Part shown: positions 16,538 to 25,491 of the stretch, piece by piece
How positions within the stretch are numbered: the stretch's first letter is position 1
Layout of the letters: each line of letters starts with the position of its first letter
Assembly (NCBI RefSeq): GCF_019748365.1
Contig: NZ_JAIEPN010000182.1
Coordinates: forward strand, 1 to 36,387
Source of the DNA: Novosphingobium sp.
GTDB taxonomy: Bacteria; Pseudomonadota; Alphaproteobacteria; Sphingomonadales; Sphingomonadaceae
Reading direction: 5' to 3'
Length of the DNA: 36,387 bases
The notes under the pieces: generated by a model
Seen by the model: the letters and a program-made list of their open reading frames with translations, nothing else
Told to the model about the DNA's origin: nothing
The model's database searches: none
Translations under genes and position numbers: made by a program

Positions 16538-17520
16538 TGCGCGCTGTCTGGTATGAAGAAACGGGGCCTGCCGAGGCCGTGCTGCGGCTGGGCGAAATGG
16601 CCGATCCCCAACCGGGGCCGGGCGAAGTTCGCGTCCGGTTGCATGCCTCGGGCGTCAATCCTTCCGACGTGAAGTCGCGCTCCGGCGTGCGCGGCCCCAT
16701 CGCATTCCCGCGCGTCATCCCGCATTCGGACGGCGCGGGCGAGATCGATGCCGTGGGCGAGGGCGTGGTGACATCGCGGATCGGGACGCGGGTCTGGGTG
16801 TGGAATGCGGCTTACAGGCGGCCTTTCGGTACTTGTGCCCAGTTCGTGTGCCTTCCCGAAGTGCAAGCCGTGGCTTTGCCGCAGGGCACGAGCTTCACGG
16901 CAGGCGCCTGCCTCGGCATTCCGGCTTCAACCGCGTGCCATGCCGTGTTTGCCGATGGCGATGTCACCGGGCAGACCGTGCTGGTGACGGGCGGCGCAGG
17001 CGCGGTGGGGCATTATGCCATCCAGCTTGCCCGCTGGGGCGGCGCACGCGTCATCGCGACCGTGAGCGGGCCGGAAAAGGCGGCTGCGGCCGAAGCGGCG
17101 GGCGCGCATGCGGTGATCAACTACCGCGCTGGCGATGCTGCTGCGGCTATCCTCGCCGCCAATGCGGGCAAGCCTGTCGACCGCGTGGTCGAGGTCGAAT
17201 TCGGCGGCAATCTGGCGGTGACTTCCGCCGTGATCAGTGAGGGCGGGGTGATTGCGGCCTATGGCTCGATGTCGGATGCCGAACCGAAGCTGCCGTTCTA
17301 CCCGCTGATGTTCCGCCATGCGACGCTGCGCATGCTGCTGGTCTATCTGCTTTCGGCAAGGGAACGTGCAGCGACCATCGCGCGGCTGACCGCCGCGCTG
17401 GACGAAGGCGCCTTGCAGCACGCCATCGCCGCGACGTTCGATCTGGCGGACAGCGCACAGGCGCACGCGGCGGTCGAGTCCGGGCGCCTCATCGGCAATG
17501 CCGTGATTACAATAGATTGA
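16537..17520 (+). CDS. MDR-family NADPH:quinone reductase-like oxidoreductase
   Basis: A 327-residue medium-chain dehydrogenase/reductase of the quinone oxidoreductase (zeta-crystallin) type. The N-terminal GroES-like domain includes LHASGVNPSDVKSRSG and PHSDGAGEIDAVGEGV. The cofactor domain has VTGGAGAVGHYAIQLARWGGARVIAT around residues 150-175. The structural and catalytic zinc cysteines of alcohol dehydrogenases are absent. Members reduce quinones or activated alkenes with NADPH. It overlaps the preceding SDR gene by one base and probably acts in the same pathway. Exact substrate unknown. Confidence 0.88.
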   Translation: MRAVWYEETGPAEAVLRLGEMADPQPGPGEVRVRLHASGVNPSDVKSRSGVRGPIAFPRVIPHSDGAGEIDAVGEGVVTSRIGTRVWVWNAAYRRPFGTCAQFVCLPEVQAVALPQGTSFTAGACLGIPASTACHAVFADGDVTGQTVLVTGGAGAVGHYAIQLARWGGARVIATVSGPEKAAAAEAAGAHAVINYRAGDAAAAILAANAGKPVDRVVEVEFGGNLAVTSAVISEGGVIAAYGSMSDAEPKLPFYPLMFRHATLRMLLVYLLSARERAATIARLTAALDEGALQHAIAATFDLADSAQAHAAVESGRLIGNAVITID

Positions 17521-17614
17521 GTTTCACGATTGACGAGGGGCGGGGCAATCGCCCATCCCGTGCATCAGCCGCCCGCGTGAACCGACGTGGGCAAAAGCGG
17601 GGTGGGGTCAAGTG

Positions 17615-18979
17615 ATGGCGGCCGAAGAGCAGCAGTTCGAACAGTTCGCCGGCCATCCCAAGGGTGTCTATTATCTCGCCTTCACCGAAATGTGGGAGCG
17701 CTTCTCGTTCTACGGGATGTCGGCGCTGCTCACGCTCTACATGGTGAAGGAACTGCTGCCGCTGCACGCGGACAAGGTGCTCGGCCTCGCCGGGCTGCGC
17801 CATGGCCTCAGCTTCAATGGCCCGATGAGCGACGTCGCCTTCGCCTCGATCATCTATGGCTGGTACGCGGGCCTCGTCTACTTCACCCCGATCATCGGCG
17901 GCTGGGTGGCCGACCGGGTGCTCGGCCCCAAGCGGACCGTGCTGCTCGGCGTGCTGCTGATGGCCGCCGGCCACGCGGCGATGTCGTTCTACGAGAGCTT
18001 CGTGATCGCGCTGGCGCTGCTGATCATGGGATCGGGCTTCCTCAAGGGGAACATCTCGGCGCAAGTTGGCACGCTCTACCCGCGCGAGGATGAATCGCGC
18101 CGGTCGCGCGGCTACACGATCTTCGCGACGGGCATCAACATCGGCGCGGCCAGCGGCCCGGTGACGACCGGCCTCGTGGCCGCGATCTGGGGCTTTCATG
18201 CCGGGTTCGCAGTCGCAGCTGTGCTCATGCTTGTCGCGATGATGGGCTACATCATGGGCCAGCGCCACCTGCCCGATTTCAAGCCGGTTGCGACCGCGCA
18301 AGAGAAAGCACCGCCGCTGACCCCGGCCGAACGGCGCCGGGTGGCGGTGCTGATCTTCGTTATTGCGCTCACCTTTCCCGCTGAAATCACCTACCCGATG
18401 GTCTGGAGTATCGGCATTCTCTGGGTCGACCAGTGGGTCAATCTGGCGACCCCGCTGGGCACAGTGCCGTCGAGCTGGTTTGCCGGCATGGATTCGTTCG
18501 GCTCGATCCTCGCCGCGCCGATCCTCGTGGCGCTGTGGGGCTGGCAGGCGAAGCGCGGGCAGGAGCCGGCCAATGTCACCAAGCAGGGCATCGGTACGGC
18601 GGTCGTTGCCTTCGCGGCGCTGCTGTTCGCTTTCGCCAACTTCGGCGTGACGGAGCAGCACAGCGTCGGCGCATTCTGGGCCATCGCGGGCTGGCTGATC
18701 ATGGGCCTCGGCTGGATGTATTACTGGCCGACCACAATGGCGATCGTCAGCAAGGCCGCGCCGCCGCGCGTTGCCTCGACACTGATGGGCGTGGCTTTCC
18801 TCTCGCCCTTCGCCGCGCATGTCACGGCGGGGTGGGTCGGCAGCTACTTTGACACGATGAGCCCGTCCGCGTTCTGGACGATGGACGCCGCCATCGGCGT
18901 GGTCGGCGCGTTCGTGATCCTGCTGCTCAGAAAGCCGCTCATCCGCGAGCTTGACGGCACACCGGAGGTCAAGGCTTGA
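17615..18979 (+). CDS. POT/PTR-family proton-coupled peptide transporter
   Basis: A 454-residue major facilitator of the POT (PTR2) family, which imports di- and tripeptides with protons. The ExxERF motif appears at TEMWERFSFYGMSALLTLYMV in helix 1, GGWVADRVLGPKR is the loop 2-3 motif, and GSGFLKGNISAQVGTLYPRED is the second POT signature. It is slightly short for the family (usually about 480-520). An ATG at 17615 with GGGGTGGGG upstream is preferred; a GTG one codon before is possible. Its stop overlaps the next gene's ATG by one base (TGATG), so it is coupled with the class II aldolase gene. Confidence 0.93.
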   Translation: MAAEEQQFEQFAGHPKGVYYLAFTEMWERFSFYGMSALLTLYMVKELLPLHADKVLGLAGLRHGLSFNGPMSDVAFASIIYGWYAGLVYFTPIIGGWVADRVLGPKRTVLLGVLLMAAGHAAMSFYESFVIALALLIMGSGFLKGNISAQVGTLYPREDESRRSRGYTIFATGINIGAASGPVTTGLVAAIWGFHAGFAVAAVLMLVAMMGYIMGQRHLPDFKPVATAQEKAPPLTPAERRRVAVLIFVIALTFPAEITYPMVWSIGILWVDQWVNLATPLGTVPSSWFAGMDSFGSILAAPILVALWGWQAKRGQEPANVTKQGIGTAVVAFAALLFAFANFGVTEQHSVGAFWAIAGWLIMGLGWMYYWPTTMAIVSKAAPPRVASTLMGVAFLSPFAAHVTAGWVGSYFDTMSPSAFWTMDAAIGVVGAFVILLLRKPLIRELDGTPEVKA

Positions 18980-19719
18980 TGGATGGGGCCGAGTGGCAGG
19001 CGCGGGTTGACCTCGCGGCGAGCCACCGGCTGGCAGTGCATTTCGGCTACCATGAAGGCATCGACAACCACTTCACCTTGCTGGTGCCCGGCTACACCGA
19101 TCGTTTCCTCCTCGCGCCGTTCGGGCTGCACTGGTCGGAGATCCGGGCCTCCGATTTCCTCGTCGTTGACTTTGCGGGGAACAAGCTGGCGGGGGAGGGG
19201 CCGGTGGAAGACACCGCCTTCCACATCCACGCGCCGCTCCATGCCGCCCGGCCCGATCTGCGCTGCGTGATGCACACGCATATGCCCTACGCCACCGCGC
19301 TCAGCATGGTGGAGGAGCCGGAACTCCTGATGGCCAGCCAGAACGCAATCGGTTTTGCGGGGCTGGTGGCTGTCTGCGATTATGCCGGCCTTGCGCTGGA
19401 TAGCGGCGAGGGCCGGCGCATGGCGGCAGCGCTGGGCGACAAGGCCGTGCTGCTGCTGCGCAATCACGGCGTTGTGACCACCGGCAAAAGCGTCGCGGAG
19501 GCGTTCAACACGCTCTATTTCTTCGAGCGCGCGGCGATGACCCAGATCCTGGCGCAATCGAGCGGGCAGCGGCTGCGGCTGGTGGGTGAGCCGGTGCTGG
19601 GCGCAACCATCGAACAATACACCAGCTCGGCCGAGGTCGAGGGGCTCGACCGCATCGAGCTGCATTTCGCCGCGCTGAAGCGTATGCTGGACCGGCAGGG
19701 CTCCGACTATGCGCAATGA
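18979..19719 (+). CDS. Class II aldolase/adducin-family protein
   Basis: A 246-residue zinc-dependent aldolase-fold protein. Metal ligands are seen in VMHTHMPYA (two His) and LLRNHGVVTTG (third His). The sequence LAVHFGYHEGIDNHFTLLVPG replaces the usual glycine-rich substrate loop. The catalytic Glu73 of fuculose-1-phosphate aldolase falls on Asp in PVEDTAFHIH, as in the decarboxylase- or oxidation-linked branch of the family, so the reaction may not be a retro-aldol. It starts one base inside the POT gene and ends 11 bases inside the following MFS gene. Substrate unknown. Confidence 0.85.
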   Translation: MDGAEWQARVDLAASHRLAVHFGYHEGIDNHFTLLVPGYTDRFLLAPFGLHWSEIRASDFLVVDFAGNKLAGEGPVEDTAFHIHAPLHAARPDLRCVMHTHMPYATALSMVEEPELLMASQNAIGFAGLVAVCDYAGLALDSGEGRRMAAALGDKAVLLLRNHGVVTTGKSVAEAFNTLYFFERAAMTQILAQSSGQRLRLVGEPVLGATIEQYTSSAEVEGLDRIELHFAALKRMLDRQGSDYAQ

Positions 19720-20944
19720 GGCCGGCGCACTGCGCACCACTGCGCCGCTCGTGCTGGTTGGCCTCATGGCGACGAGCCTGTTCATCAACTACATCGACCG
19801 CGGCAATCTCGCGACGGGCGCGACGCAGGTCCGCGCTGACCTTGACCTCAGCGCCACCGCCTATGGCGCACTCGCGGCGGGGTTCTACTTTGCCTATGCC
19901 TTCTGCCAGCTGCCGGCGGGCGCGCTGTCGGACCGGCTGGGCGGCAAGCTGGTTCTCGGCCTCGGCGCGCTCTTGTGGTCGGTATCGACGCTGCTGACCG
20001 GGTTCGTGCAGGGCTTCTACGGCCTTTTCATCCTGCGCTTGATGCTGGGCATGGGTGAGAGCGTGGCCTTCACCACCACCTCCAAGATCATCGCGAGCAA
20101 TGTGCCCAAGGCGCAGATGGGGCTCGCCAACGGGCTGATCGGGTTCGGCTATCTGGTCGGTCCCGCCGCCGGAACGCTGATCGGGGGCATGCTGATGGCG
20201 CGGTGGGGCTGGCGGCCCACGTTCATCCTGTTCGGCGCGCTTTCGCTGCTGTGGCTGCTGCCGTGGAGCCGGGTGCAGATCCGCGAGGCCCGGCCTGCCG
20301 AGACACTGGCGCGGCAGGCGGTGACGATGCGCCAGATCCTTTCGCGCCGCGCGCTGTGGGGGGCCTCGCTGGGGCACTTTGCGGGCAACTGGAACTGGTA
20401 CTTCATCCTCGGCTACCTGCCGATGTACCTCGAAATGCAGCGCGGCTTTTCCAAGGAGCAGATGGCCGAGGTCGTCTCGAGCGCCTACCTCGTCAACGCG
20501 CTAGCCGCACTCGCCGCAGGCTGGGCGTTCGACAAGCTGATCCAGCGCGGCTGGTCGCCCTCGCTGACGCTCAAGGCCCCGCTCGCGCTGGCGCATCTGG
20601 CGGGGCTGGGCTGCATGCTGGCGATGCCGTTCATGCCGCTCGGCGCCTGCATCGCGCTGCTGTTCGTCTACGAGATCTTCCTCGGGTTTTCCTCGCCCGC
20701 CTATTTCATGATCCCGCAGATCATGGGCGGCCCTTCCGCCGCGGCGCGCTGGGTGGGGGTGCAGAACATGATGGGCAACATGCCCGGGATCATCGGCGTG
20801 TTCTTTGCCGGCGTGCTGATCGACGCGGGCGGCGGCTCCTATGGCACGGCGTTCCTGCTGGCGGGGCTGGTCAATGTGCTCGGGCTGGTGGGCTGGCTGG
20901 CGATCTTGCCGAAGGTGGCGCCGGTGGATTGGGATGCAGCCTAG
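19709..20944 (+). CDS. MFS transporter, anion:cation symporter (ACS) type
   Basis: A 411-residue twelve-helix major facilitator. Helix 1 ends with [13 protein letters not shown], the signature of the ACS/phthalate-permease group, followed by [19 protein letters not shown] (loop 2-3 motif) and [19 protein letters not shown]. Such proteins import organic anions such as sugar acids, aromatic acids and phthalate. It begins 11 bases before the end of the aldolase gene, so the aldolase probably acts on its cargo. Its stop codon overlaps that of the convergent caiD gene (CTAG, 20941-20944). Confidence 0.9.
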   Translation: MRNEAGALRTTAPLVLVGLMATSLFINYIDRGNLATGATQVRADLDLSATAYGALAAGFYFAYAFCQLPAGALSDRLGGKLVLGLGALLWSVSTLLTGFVQGFYGLFILRLMLGMGESVAFTTTSKIIASNVPKAQMGLANGLIGFGYLVGPAAGTLIGGMLMARWGWRPTFILFGALSLLWLLPWSRVQIREARPAETLARQAVTMRQILSRRALWGASLGHFAGNWNWYFILGYLPMYLEMQRGFSKEQMAEVVSSAYLVNALAALAAGWAFDKLIQRGWSPSLTLKAPLALAHLAGLGCMLAMPFMPLGACIALLFVYEIFLGFSSPAYFMIPQIMGGPSAAARWVGVQNMMGNMPGIIGVFFAGVLIDAGGGSYGTAFLLAGLVNVLGLVGWLAILPKVAPVDWDAA

Positions 20945-21720
20945 CGGCCCTTCCACTCCGGCGCGCGGCCTTCGGCAAAGGCGCGGGGGCCTTCGAGCGC
21001 ATCCTCCGATTGCAGCATGGCCTGATAGGAGGGGATGGCGCCGCTGCGCATGTGCTTGTACCCGGCTTCAACTTCCATCCCCGCCGTCTCGCGCAGGATA
21101 TCGCGTGCGGCGGTGATCGCAAGCGGAGCCGCGCGGGCGATGATCGTTGCCAGTTCCACCGCAGCCTCGATCAGCGCGTCACCCGGCACGACGCGGCTGG
21201 CAAGGCCCAGCGCGGCGGCCTCGTCCGCACCCATGCGCCGCCCGGTCAGGATCATCTCGCGCGCGATCCGCTCCGGAATTGCCTTGGGCAGGCGCAGCAG
21301 GCCGCCGGAATCGGGGAGCATGCCGAGCTGGGCTTCAGGCAGCCAGAACTGCACGGTCTCGCTGGCGATGATCAGGTCGGCCGCCAGCGCCAGTTCGAAC
21401 CCGCCGCCCACGGCAAGGCCATTGACCGCAGCGATCACCGGCTTGGTCAGGCTGAAGTATTCGGTGAGGCCCGCAAAGCCGCCGGGGCCATGATCGGCAT
21501 CGACTGCCTCGCCGTCATTGGCCGCGCCGAGGTCCCAGCCGGCGGAGAAGAAGCGCCCGGTGCCGGTGATGACGCCGACGCGCAGAGTTGGATCGTCGTT
21601 CAGTGTCTTGAAGGCCGCGTAGAGTTCGAGGCTGGTCGCAACGTCGATGGCATTGGCCTTGGGGCGATTGAGCGTGATGACAAGAATGCCATCGCGGTTT
21701 TCATGGCTGACGGCGCTCAT
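20941..21720 (-). CDS. caiD: Crotonobetainyl-CoA hydratase (carnitinyl-CoA dehydratase), CaiD
   Basis: A 259-residue crotonase closely resembling E. coli CaiD along its whole length: [72 protein letters not shown] and a C-terminal [20 protein letters not shown]. The catalytic glutamates Glu109 (GGGFELA) and Glu129 (LPEAQLG) match CaiD Glu111 and Glu131. It interconverts crotonobetainyl-CoA and L-carnitinyl-CoA. It is the last gene of the carnitine operon, and its ATG overlaps the upstream CoA-synthetase stop (ATGA). The relation to E. coli is judged from remembered CaiD sequence. Confidence 0.92.
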   Translation of the reverse strand: MSAVSHENRDGILVITLNRPKANAIDVATSLELYAAFKTLNDDPTLRVGVITGTGRFFSAGWDLGAANDGEAVDADHGPGGFAGLTEYFSLTKPVIAAVNGLAVGGGFELALAADLIIASETVQFWLPEAQLGMLPDSGGLLRLPKAIPERIAREMILTGRRMGADEAAALGLASRVVPGDALIEAAVELATIIARAAPLAITAARDILRETAGMEVEAGYKHMRSGAIPSYQAMLQSEDALEGPRAFAEGRAPEWKGR

Positions 21721-23789
21721 GCTTGGGGCTCCCTGATGCGGATCAGCGCGTCCACGGCGACCGCGCCGGTGGGGAGCGCGAGCAGCGGATTGACGTCCAT
21801 TTCCTCCAGCCGGTCAGCGTGGGCCATGGCCCAATCGGCGATGGCGGCGATGGCCGCGACAAGTGCGGCCATGTCGCAGCCCGGCTTGCCGCGATAACCG
21901 GCCAGCAGCTTTTGGAGCGGCAGGCCGGCGAGCGCTGCCGCGATATCGGTGTGGCTGGCAGGGAGGAGCACTTGCGCCGTCTGGCGCAGCAGTTCGACGA
22001 ACACGCCGCCCGCACCAAGGGTGAGGAACAGGCCGAACTGCGGATCGCGGCCAACGCCGACGATCAGCTCCGCCACGGCGCCGCCGACCATTTCCTCGAT
22101 CAGGAAGCGGTCCGAAAGGCCGCTCATGCCCTCGGCGGCGGTGAGCAGGGCCGGGCGGCTGGCGAGGTTCAAGGCGACACCGCCCAGTTCGGTCTTGTGC
22201 GCAAGATTGGCGCCGGCGGCCTTGAGAACCAACGGGAATGGTGCCGGAAGTACGGTTGCCGCATCTTCCAGTTCGGCAAGGCGGAGGACTCTGCCGCGCG
22301 CGACGGGAACGCCGGCGATGGCGAGTGTGGCCTTGCTGCGGACTTCATCCCACAGGGCAGGTTCACCGGGCAGCGCCGACGGCATCTCGGGCAGGGCGTT
22401 CGCCGCTGGCCTCGCCCATGCCTCGCCGATGCCGGCGGCGGCGGCGATGGCGCGCAGGGCCTCGGCAAGACCGCCGGCCGGGACGATGCCATCGGCCAGC
22501 AGCGCTGTGGCAACCGCTTCGGGCATCGTTTCGGCCAGCGAACTGACGACGATGCGAACCGTTCCGGATGTCGCGGGCAGGGCACAGGCCGTGCGGAAGG
22601 CGGCGAGCGTGACGTCCCAATCGGCAGCCAAGCAGCGGTCAGCGCGGGGGAAATCGAGGATCAGCAGCGAGGCTTCGAAATCCGCGCCGAGCATCGCGCC
22701 AAAGCACGCCGTCGTCGCGGCGAGATCGCCCCAGATGTAGGTGTGATAGTCGAGCGGGTTCGCGACATGCACGCGCTGCCCGAGGACTTGTTCGAGCGCG
22801 GCCTGGGTGGCGGGGGGGAAGTCCGGCGTCTCGAGGCCTGCCGCCTCGGCCAGATCGGCAGTCAGCGAGGCTTCGCCGCCCGAGCAGCTAGCGCTGGTGA
22901 TGCGGCGGCCGCGCAAGGGGCCTGCCACGTGGAGGAGCTTTAGCGTTTCGAGGAAAGTCGCGGGATCGTGCGCGCGGGCGATCCCGTAGCGGGCAAACAA
23001 GGCGTCGACGAGGGCATCGGCCCCGGCGAGCGAGCTGGTGTGCGACATGGTGAGCGCCGCGCCCTTGGCCGAGGCGCCGGTCTTGAGCGCGACAATGGGC
23101 ACGCCTGCCGCGCGTGCGGCAAGGCAGGCCTCGGAGAAGCGTGCGACCGAGCCGAGACCTTCGAGGTGGAGGCCGATGGCGCTGACGCGTTCGTCTGCGA
23201 TCAGGGCTTCGATCAGGTCGGCGGGCGTAACGTCCGCGCAATTGCCGACCGAGATGACATAGCCGATGGGCAGGGCGCGCGCCTGCATGGTGAGATTGAG
23301 CGCGAGGTTGCCGCTCTGGCTGACGATGGCGACGCCTTTTCCGCTGTCGATGGGCAGGCAGCCGTGCTGGTCGGGCCAGAGTGCCACGCGGTCGAACAGG
23401 TTGAGCATGCCGTAGCAATTGGGGCCGATCAGCGGGACGCCCTGTGCGGCCTCCAGAAGTGCGGTCTGCCGGGCCTGTCCCTCGGGTCCGATTTCGGCGA
23501 AGTCCGCCGCGTAGCAGATCGCGCCGCCTGCGCCGGTCAGCTCGCCGGCCAGCGCGATGGTGGCGGGGGCGGGGGCGGCGATGAAGACAGCATCGGGCGC
23601 CTCTGGCAGCGCGGCCATATCGGGGAAACAGGGCAGGCCCGCCATCTCCGCGCGCTTCGGGTTTACCGGCCAGATTGGCCCGGCAAAGCCCAGCGCGCGG
23701 CACTGGCGTGCGGCTTCCTCGGCTGCCTTGCCGCCGACGATTGCCAGACTGCGCGGGCGCAGCAGGCGGGCAAGTCTGTTGGCGGTCAT
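21717..23789 (-). CDS. ADP-forming acyl-CoA synthetase (acetate-CoA ligase family)
   Basis: A 690-residue single-chain NDP-forming acyl-CoA synthetase. In order: CoA-binding Rossmann domain (1-130, [16 protein letters not shown]), a succinyl-CoA-ligase-like domain with [10 protein letters not shown] and the phosphohistidine loop [10 protein letters not shown] (His250), and a C-terminal ATP-grasp domain from about 475 ([43 protein letters not shown]). It makes an acyl-CoA from an acid, ATP and CoA through an acyl-phosphate and phosphohistidine. Between an acyl-CoA dehydrogenase and CaiD, the likely substrate is gamma-butyrobetaine, crotonobetaine or carnitine, in place of CaiC/CaiB; this is inference. 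It overlaps both neighbours by 4 bases. Confidence 0.9.
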   Translation of the reverse strand: MTANRLARLLRPRSLAIVGGKAAEEAARQCRALGFAGPIWPVNPKRAEMAGLPCFPDMAALPEAPDAVFIAAPAPATIALAGELTGAGGAICYAADFAEIGPEGQARQTALLEAAQGVPLIGPNCYGMLNLFDRVALWPDQHGCLPIDSGKGVAIVSQSGNLALNLTMQARALPIGYVISVGNCADVTPADLIEALIADERVSAIGLHLEGLGSVARFSEACLAARAAGVPIVALKTGASAKGAALTMSHTSSLAGADALVDALFARYGIARAHDPATFLETLKLLHVAGPLRGRRITSASCSGGEASLTADLAEAAGLETPDFPPATQAALEQVLGQRVHVANPLDYHTYIWGDLAATTACFGAMLGADFEASLLILDFPRADRCLAADWDVTLAAFRTACALPATSGTVRIVVSSLAETMPEAVATALLADGIVPAGGLAEALRAIAAAAGIGEAWARPAANALPEMPSALPGEPALWDEVRSKATLAIAGVPVARGRVLRLAELEDAATVLPAPFPLVLKAAGANLAHKTELGGVALNLASRPALLTAAEGMSGLSDRFLIEEMVGGAVAELIVGVGRDPQFGLFLTLGAGGVFVELLRQTAQVLLPASHTDIAAALAGLPLQKLLAGYRGKPGCDMAALVAAIAAIADWAMAHADRLEEMDVNPLLALPTGAVAVDALIRIREPQA

Positions 23790-24934
23790 GCCTCCAGCGG
23801 GCGCAGCAGCGCGCGGCTGATGATGTGGCGCTGGATTTCGCTGGTGCCGTCCCAGATGCGTTCCACCCGTGCATCGCGCCAGAAGCGTTCGATGGGCAGT
23901 TCATCCATCAGGCCCATGCCGCCGAAGATCTGGAGCGCATTGTCCGTCACGCGGGCGAGGGCTTCGGAGGCAAACAGCTTGGCCATGGCCGCATCGGTAT
24001 CGGTCATCGTGCCCTGATCGTCCTTCCATGCCGCACGAAACGTCAGCAATTCAGCGGCTTCCAGCTCGATCTTCATGTCGGCCAGCTTGAAGCCGGTGCC
24101 CTGAAACTTGCCGATGGTCTGGCCGAACTGCTTGCGCGTGGCGGCCCACTGCGTCGCCATCTCCAGCACGCGCTGGCCGCGTCCGACCGAGGTGGTGGCA
24201 ACTTGCAGGCGGGTCGAGCCGAGCCACTGGCCCATCAACTCGAAGCCCTTGTCGAGTTCGCCCAGAAGCGCGGACGCGGGGACGCGGCAATCCTCGAAGA
24301 TCAGCTCGCACTGGTGATAGCCGCGGTGCGAGACGCATTTGGGGCCGCGGCGGCGGGTTAGGCCTGGGGTATCAAAATCGACGAGGAAGCAGCTGATCGT
24401 CTTCTTGCCGCCCGCTTCGCCGGTGGCCGCGCAAAGGATCACGAAATCGGCGACATCGGCATGACTGATGAAGTGCTTGGTGCCGTTGATCACGAAATCG
24501 CTGCCGTCCCGGCGCGCAAAGGTGCGCATCGAGCGGACGTCGGACCCGGCGTCGGGCTCGGTCATGGCGAGGCAATCGTGGCGTTCGCCGCGGATGGTGG
24601 GGAGGAGATAGTCCTCGATCTGGTTGCCGGTGCACCCGCGCAGGATATTGCTGGGGCGCGCGATCATCATTTGCAGGCCGTAGCTGGCGCGGCCGAGTTC
24701 GCGCTCCATCAGCGTGGTATCGAAGGTGCCGAGGCCGCCGCCGCCAAGCTCGGCAGGCATGTTGACGGCGTAGAGGCCGAGTTCCTTCGACTTGCGGCGG
24801 ATCTCTTCGGCAAGCTCGGCGGGTACTTCGTCGGTGTCCTCGACCAGCTTTTCGTGCGGATAGAGTTCGGTCTCGACAAAGCGGCGGACCGTTTCGACCA
24901 GCATCTGCTGTTCGGAGGAAAGTTCGAAATGCAT
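23786..24934 (-). CDS. Acyl-CoA dehydrogenase, proposed gamma-butyrobetainyl-CoA dehydrogenase
   Basis: A 382-residue FAD acyl-CoA dehydrogenase: N-terminal helical domain, beta-domain with CLAMTEPDAGSDV (121-133) and VINGTKHFISHAD, C-terminal domain with RKQFGQTIGKFQ and QIFGGMGLM. The position of the medium-chain enzyme's catalytic Glu376 (YEGT) reads RIWDGTSEIQ, with Asp362 instead; a shorter acid base could slow or retune the reaction. Electrons would go to ETF, which is not in the window. Sitting beside CaiD and a CoA synthetase, it should oxidise gamma-butyrobetainyl-CoA to crotonobetainyl-CoA, the reverse direction of E. coli CaiA. Its start shares one base with the thioesterase stop (TAATG). 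Confidence 0.9.
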   Translation of the reverse strand: MHFELSSEQQMLVETVRRFVETELYPHEKLVEDTDEVPAELAEEIRRKSKELGLYAVNMPAELGGGGLGTFDTTLMERELGRASYGLQMMIARPSNILRGCTGNQIEDYLLPTIRGERHDCLAMTEPDAGSDVRSMRTFARRDGSDFVINGTKHFISHADVADFVILCAATGEAGGKKTISCFLVDFDTPGLTRRRGPKCVSHRGYHQCELIFEDCRVPASALLGELDKGFELMGQWLGSTRLQVATTSVGRGQRVLEMATQWAATRKQFGQTIGKFQGTGFKLADMKIELEAAELLTFRAAWKDDQGTMTDTDAAMAKLFASEALARVTDNALQIFGGMGLMDELPIERFWRDARVERIWDGTSEIQRHIISRALLRPLEA

Positions 24935-25491
24935 TACTTCTTGTCCCGTTTGATTCCGATGGAGCGACCCGCTTGTGCAGGGCGTTCGAGCCCGGCGTGG
25001 GCGGCGAGCACCGCATGCACCCGCGCGTAAAGGTCCGGCGGCATGGGGGCGGACTTGCCCGCGTTCATATCGACATGCACCAGCATCTGCTCGCCGGTGG
25101 CCAGCAGTTCGCCCGTCTCGCCGTGGTGCATGGTGTGGAAGATATGCAGGCGTTTGTCGTCCGCATCGATCAGCTGGAGCGCCAGATCGAGCGGATCGCC
25201 GAGGTGCGCTTCGGCGAGGTTGAAGATCATCGTCTGCACGGTGAACAGCGAATGGCCGCCCGCGCGGTAGGCTTCATCGATGCCGATCTTGCGGAAGAAG
25301 GCGTCGGACTGGTCACCGAAGACGAGGAGGTAGCAGCTCTCGCTCATGTGCCCGTTGTAATCGACCCATTCGCGCGGGACGGTCGGGCGGATCAGGCGCA
25401 AGGGAGCGGGGATCACCTCGCCGGGTTTGAACGGGTCTGCGGCCACGCCTTCGAGCGGGGTGGTGAGGCCGTGGGGTTCACTGTCCTGCAT
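24934..25491 (-). CDS. Stand-alone hot-dog thioesterase, proposed carnitinyl-CoA thioesterase
   Basis: A 185-residue 4HBT-type hot-dog thioesterase. The active-site segment is REWVDYNGHMSES (Asp44, His48). It is clearly homologous to the C-terminal domain of the carnitine dehydrogenase fusion at 27964: both share AGHS, KRLHxFHxM, ATxExMLVHVD and KSAP in the same order. In Pseudomonas CdhB a similar enzyme hydrolyses betainyl-CoA. With a fused copy already present, this one may release carnitine from carnitinyl-CoA (inference). The ATG at 25491 lies 14 bases inside the upstream hydrolase gene and has a poor ribosome binding site, so it probably depends on coupling. Confidence 0.85.
   Translation of the reverse strand: MQDSEPHGLTTPLEGVAADPFKPGEVIPAPLRLIRPTVPREWVDYNGHMSESCYLLVFGDQSDAFFRKIGIDEAYRAGGHSLFTVQTMIFNLAEAHLGDPLDLALQLIDADDKRLHIFHTMHHGETGELLATGEQMLVHVDMNAGKSAPMPPDLYARVHAVLAAHAGLERPAQAGRSIGIKRDKK

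Noticed and set aside
17521..17614. GGGC-AATC-GCCC motif upstream of the POT gene as an operator or riboswitch
   Set aside because: Short 4-bp arms in a GC-rich gap with no conserved riboswitch features.
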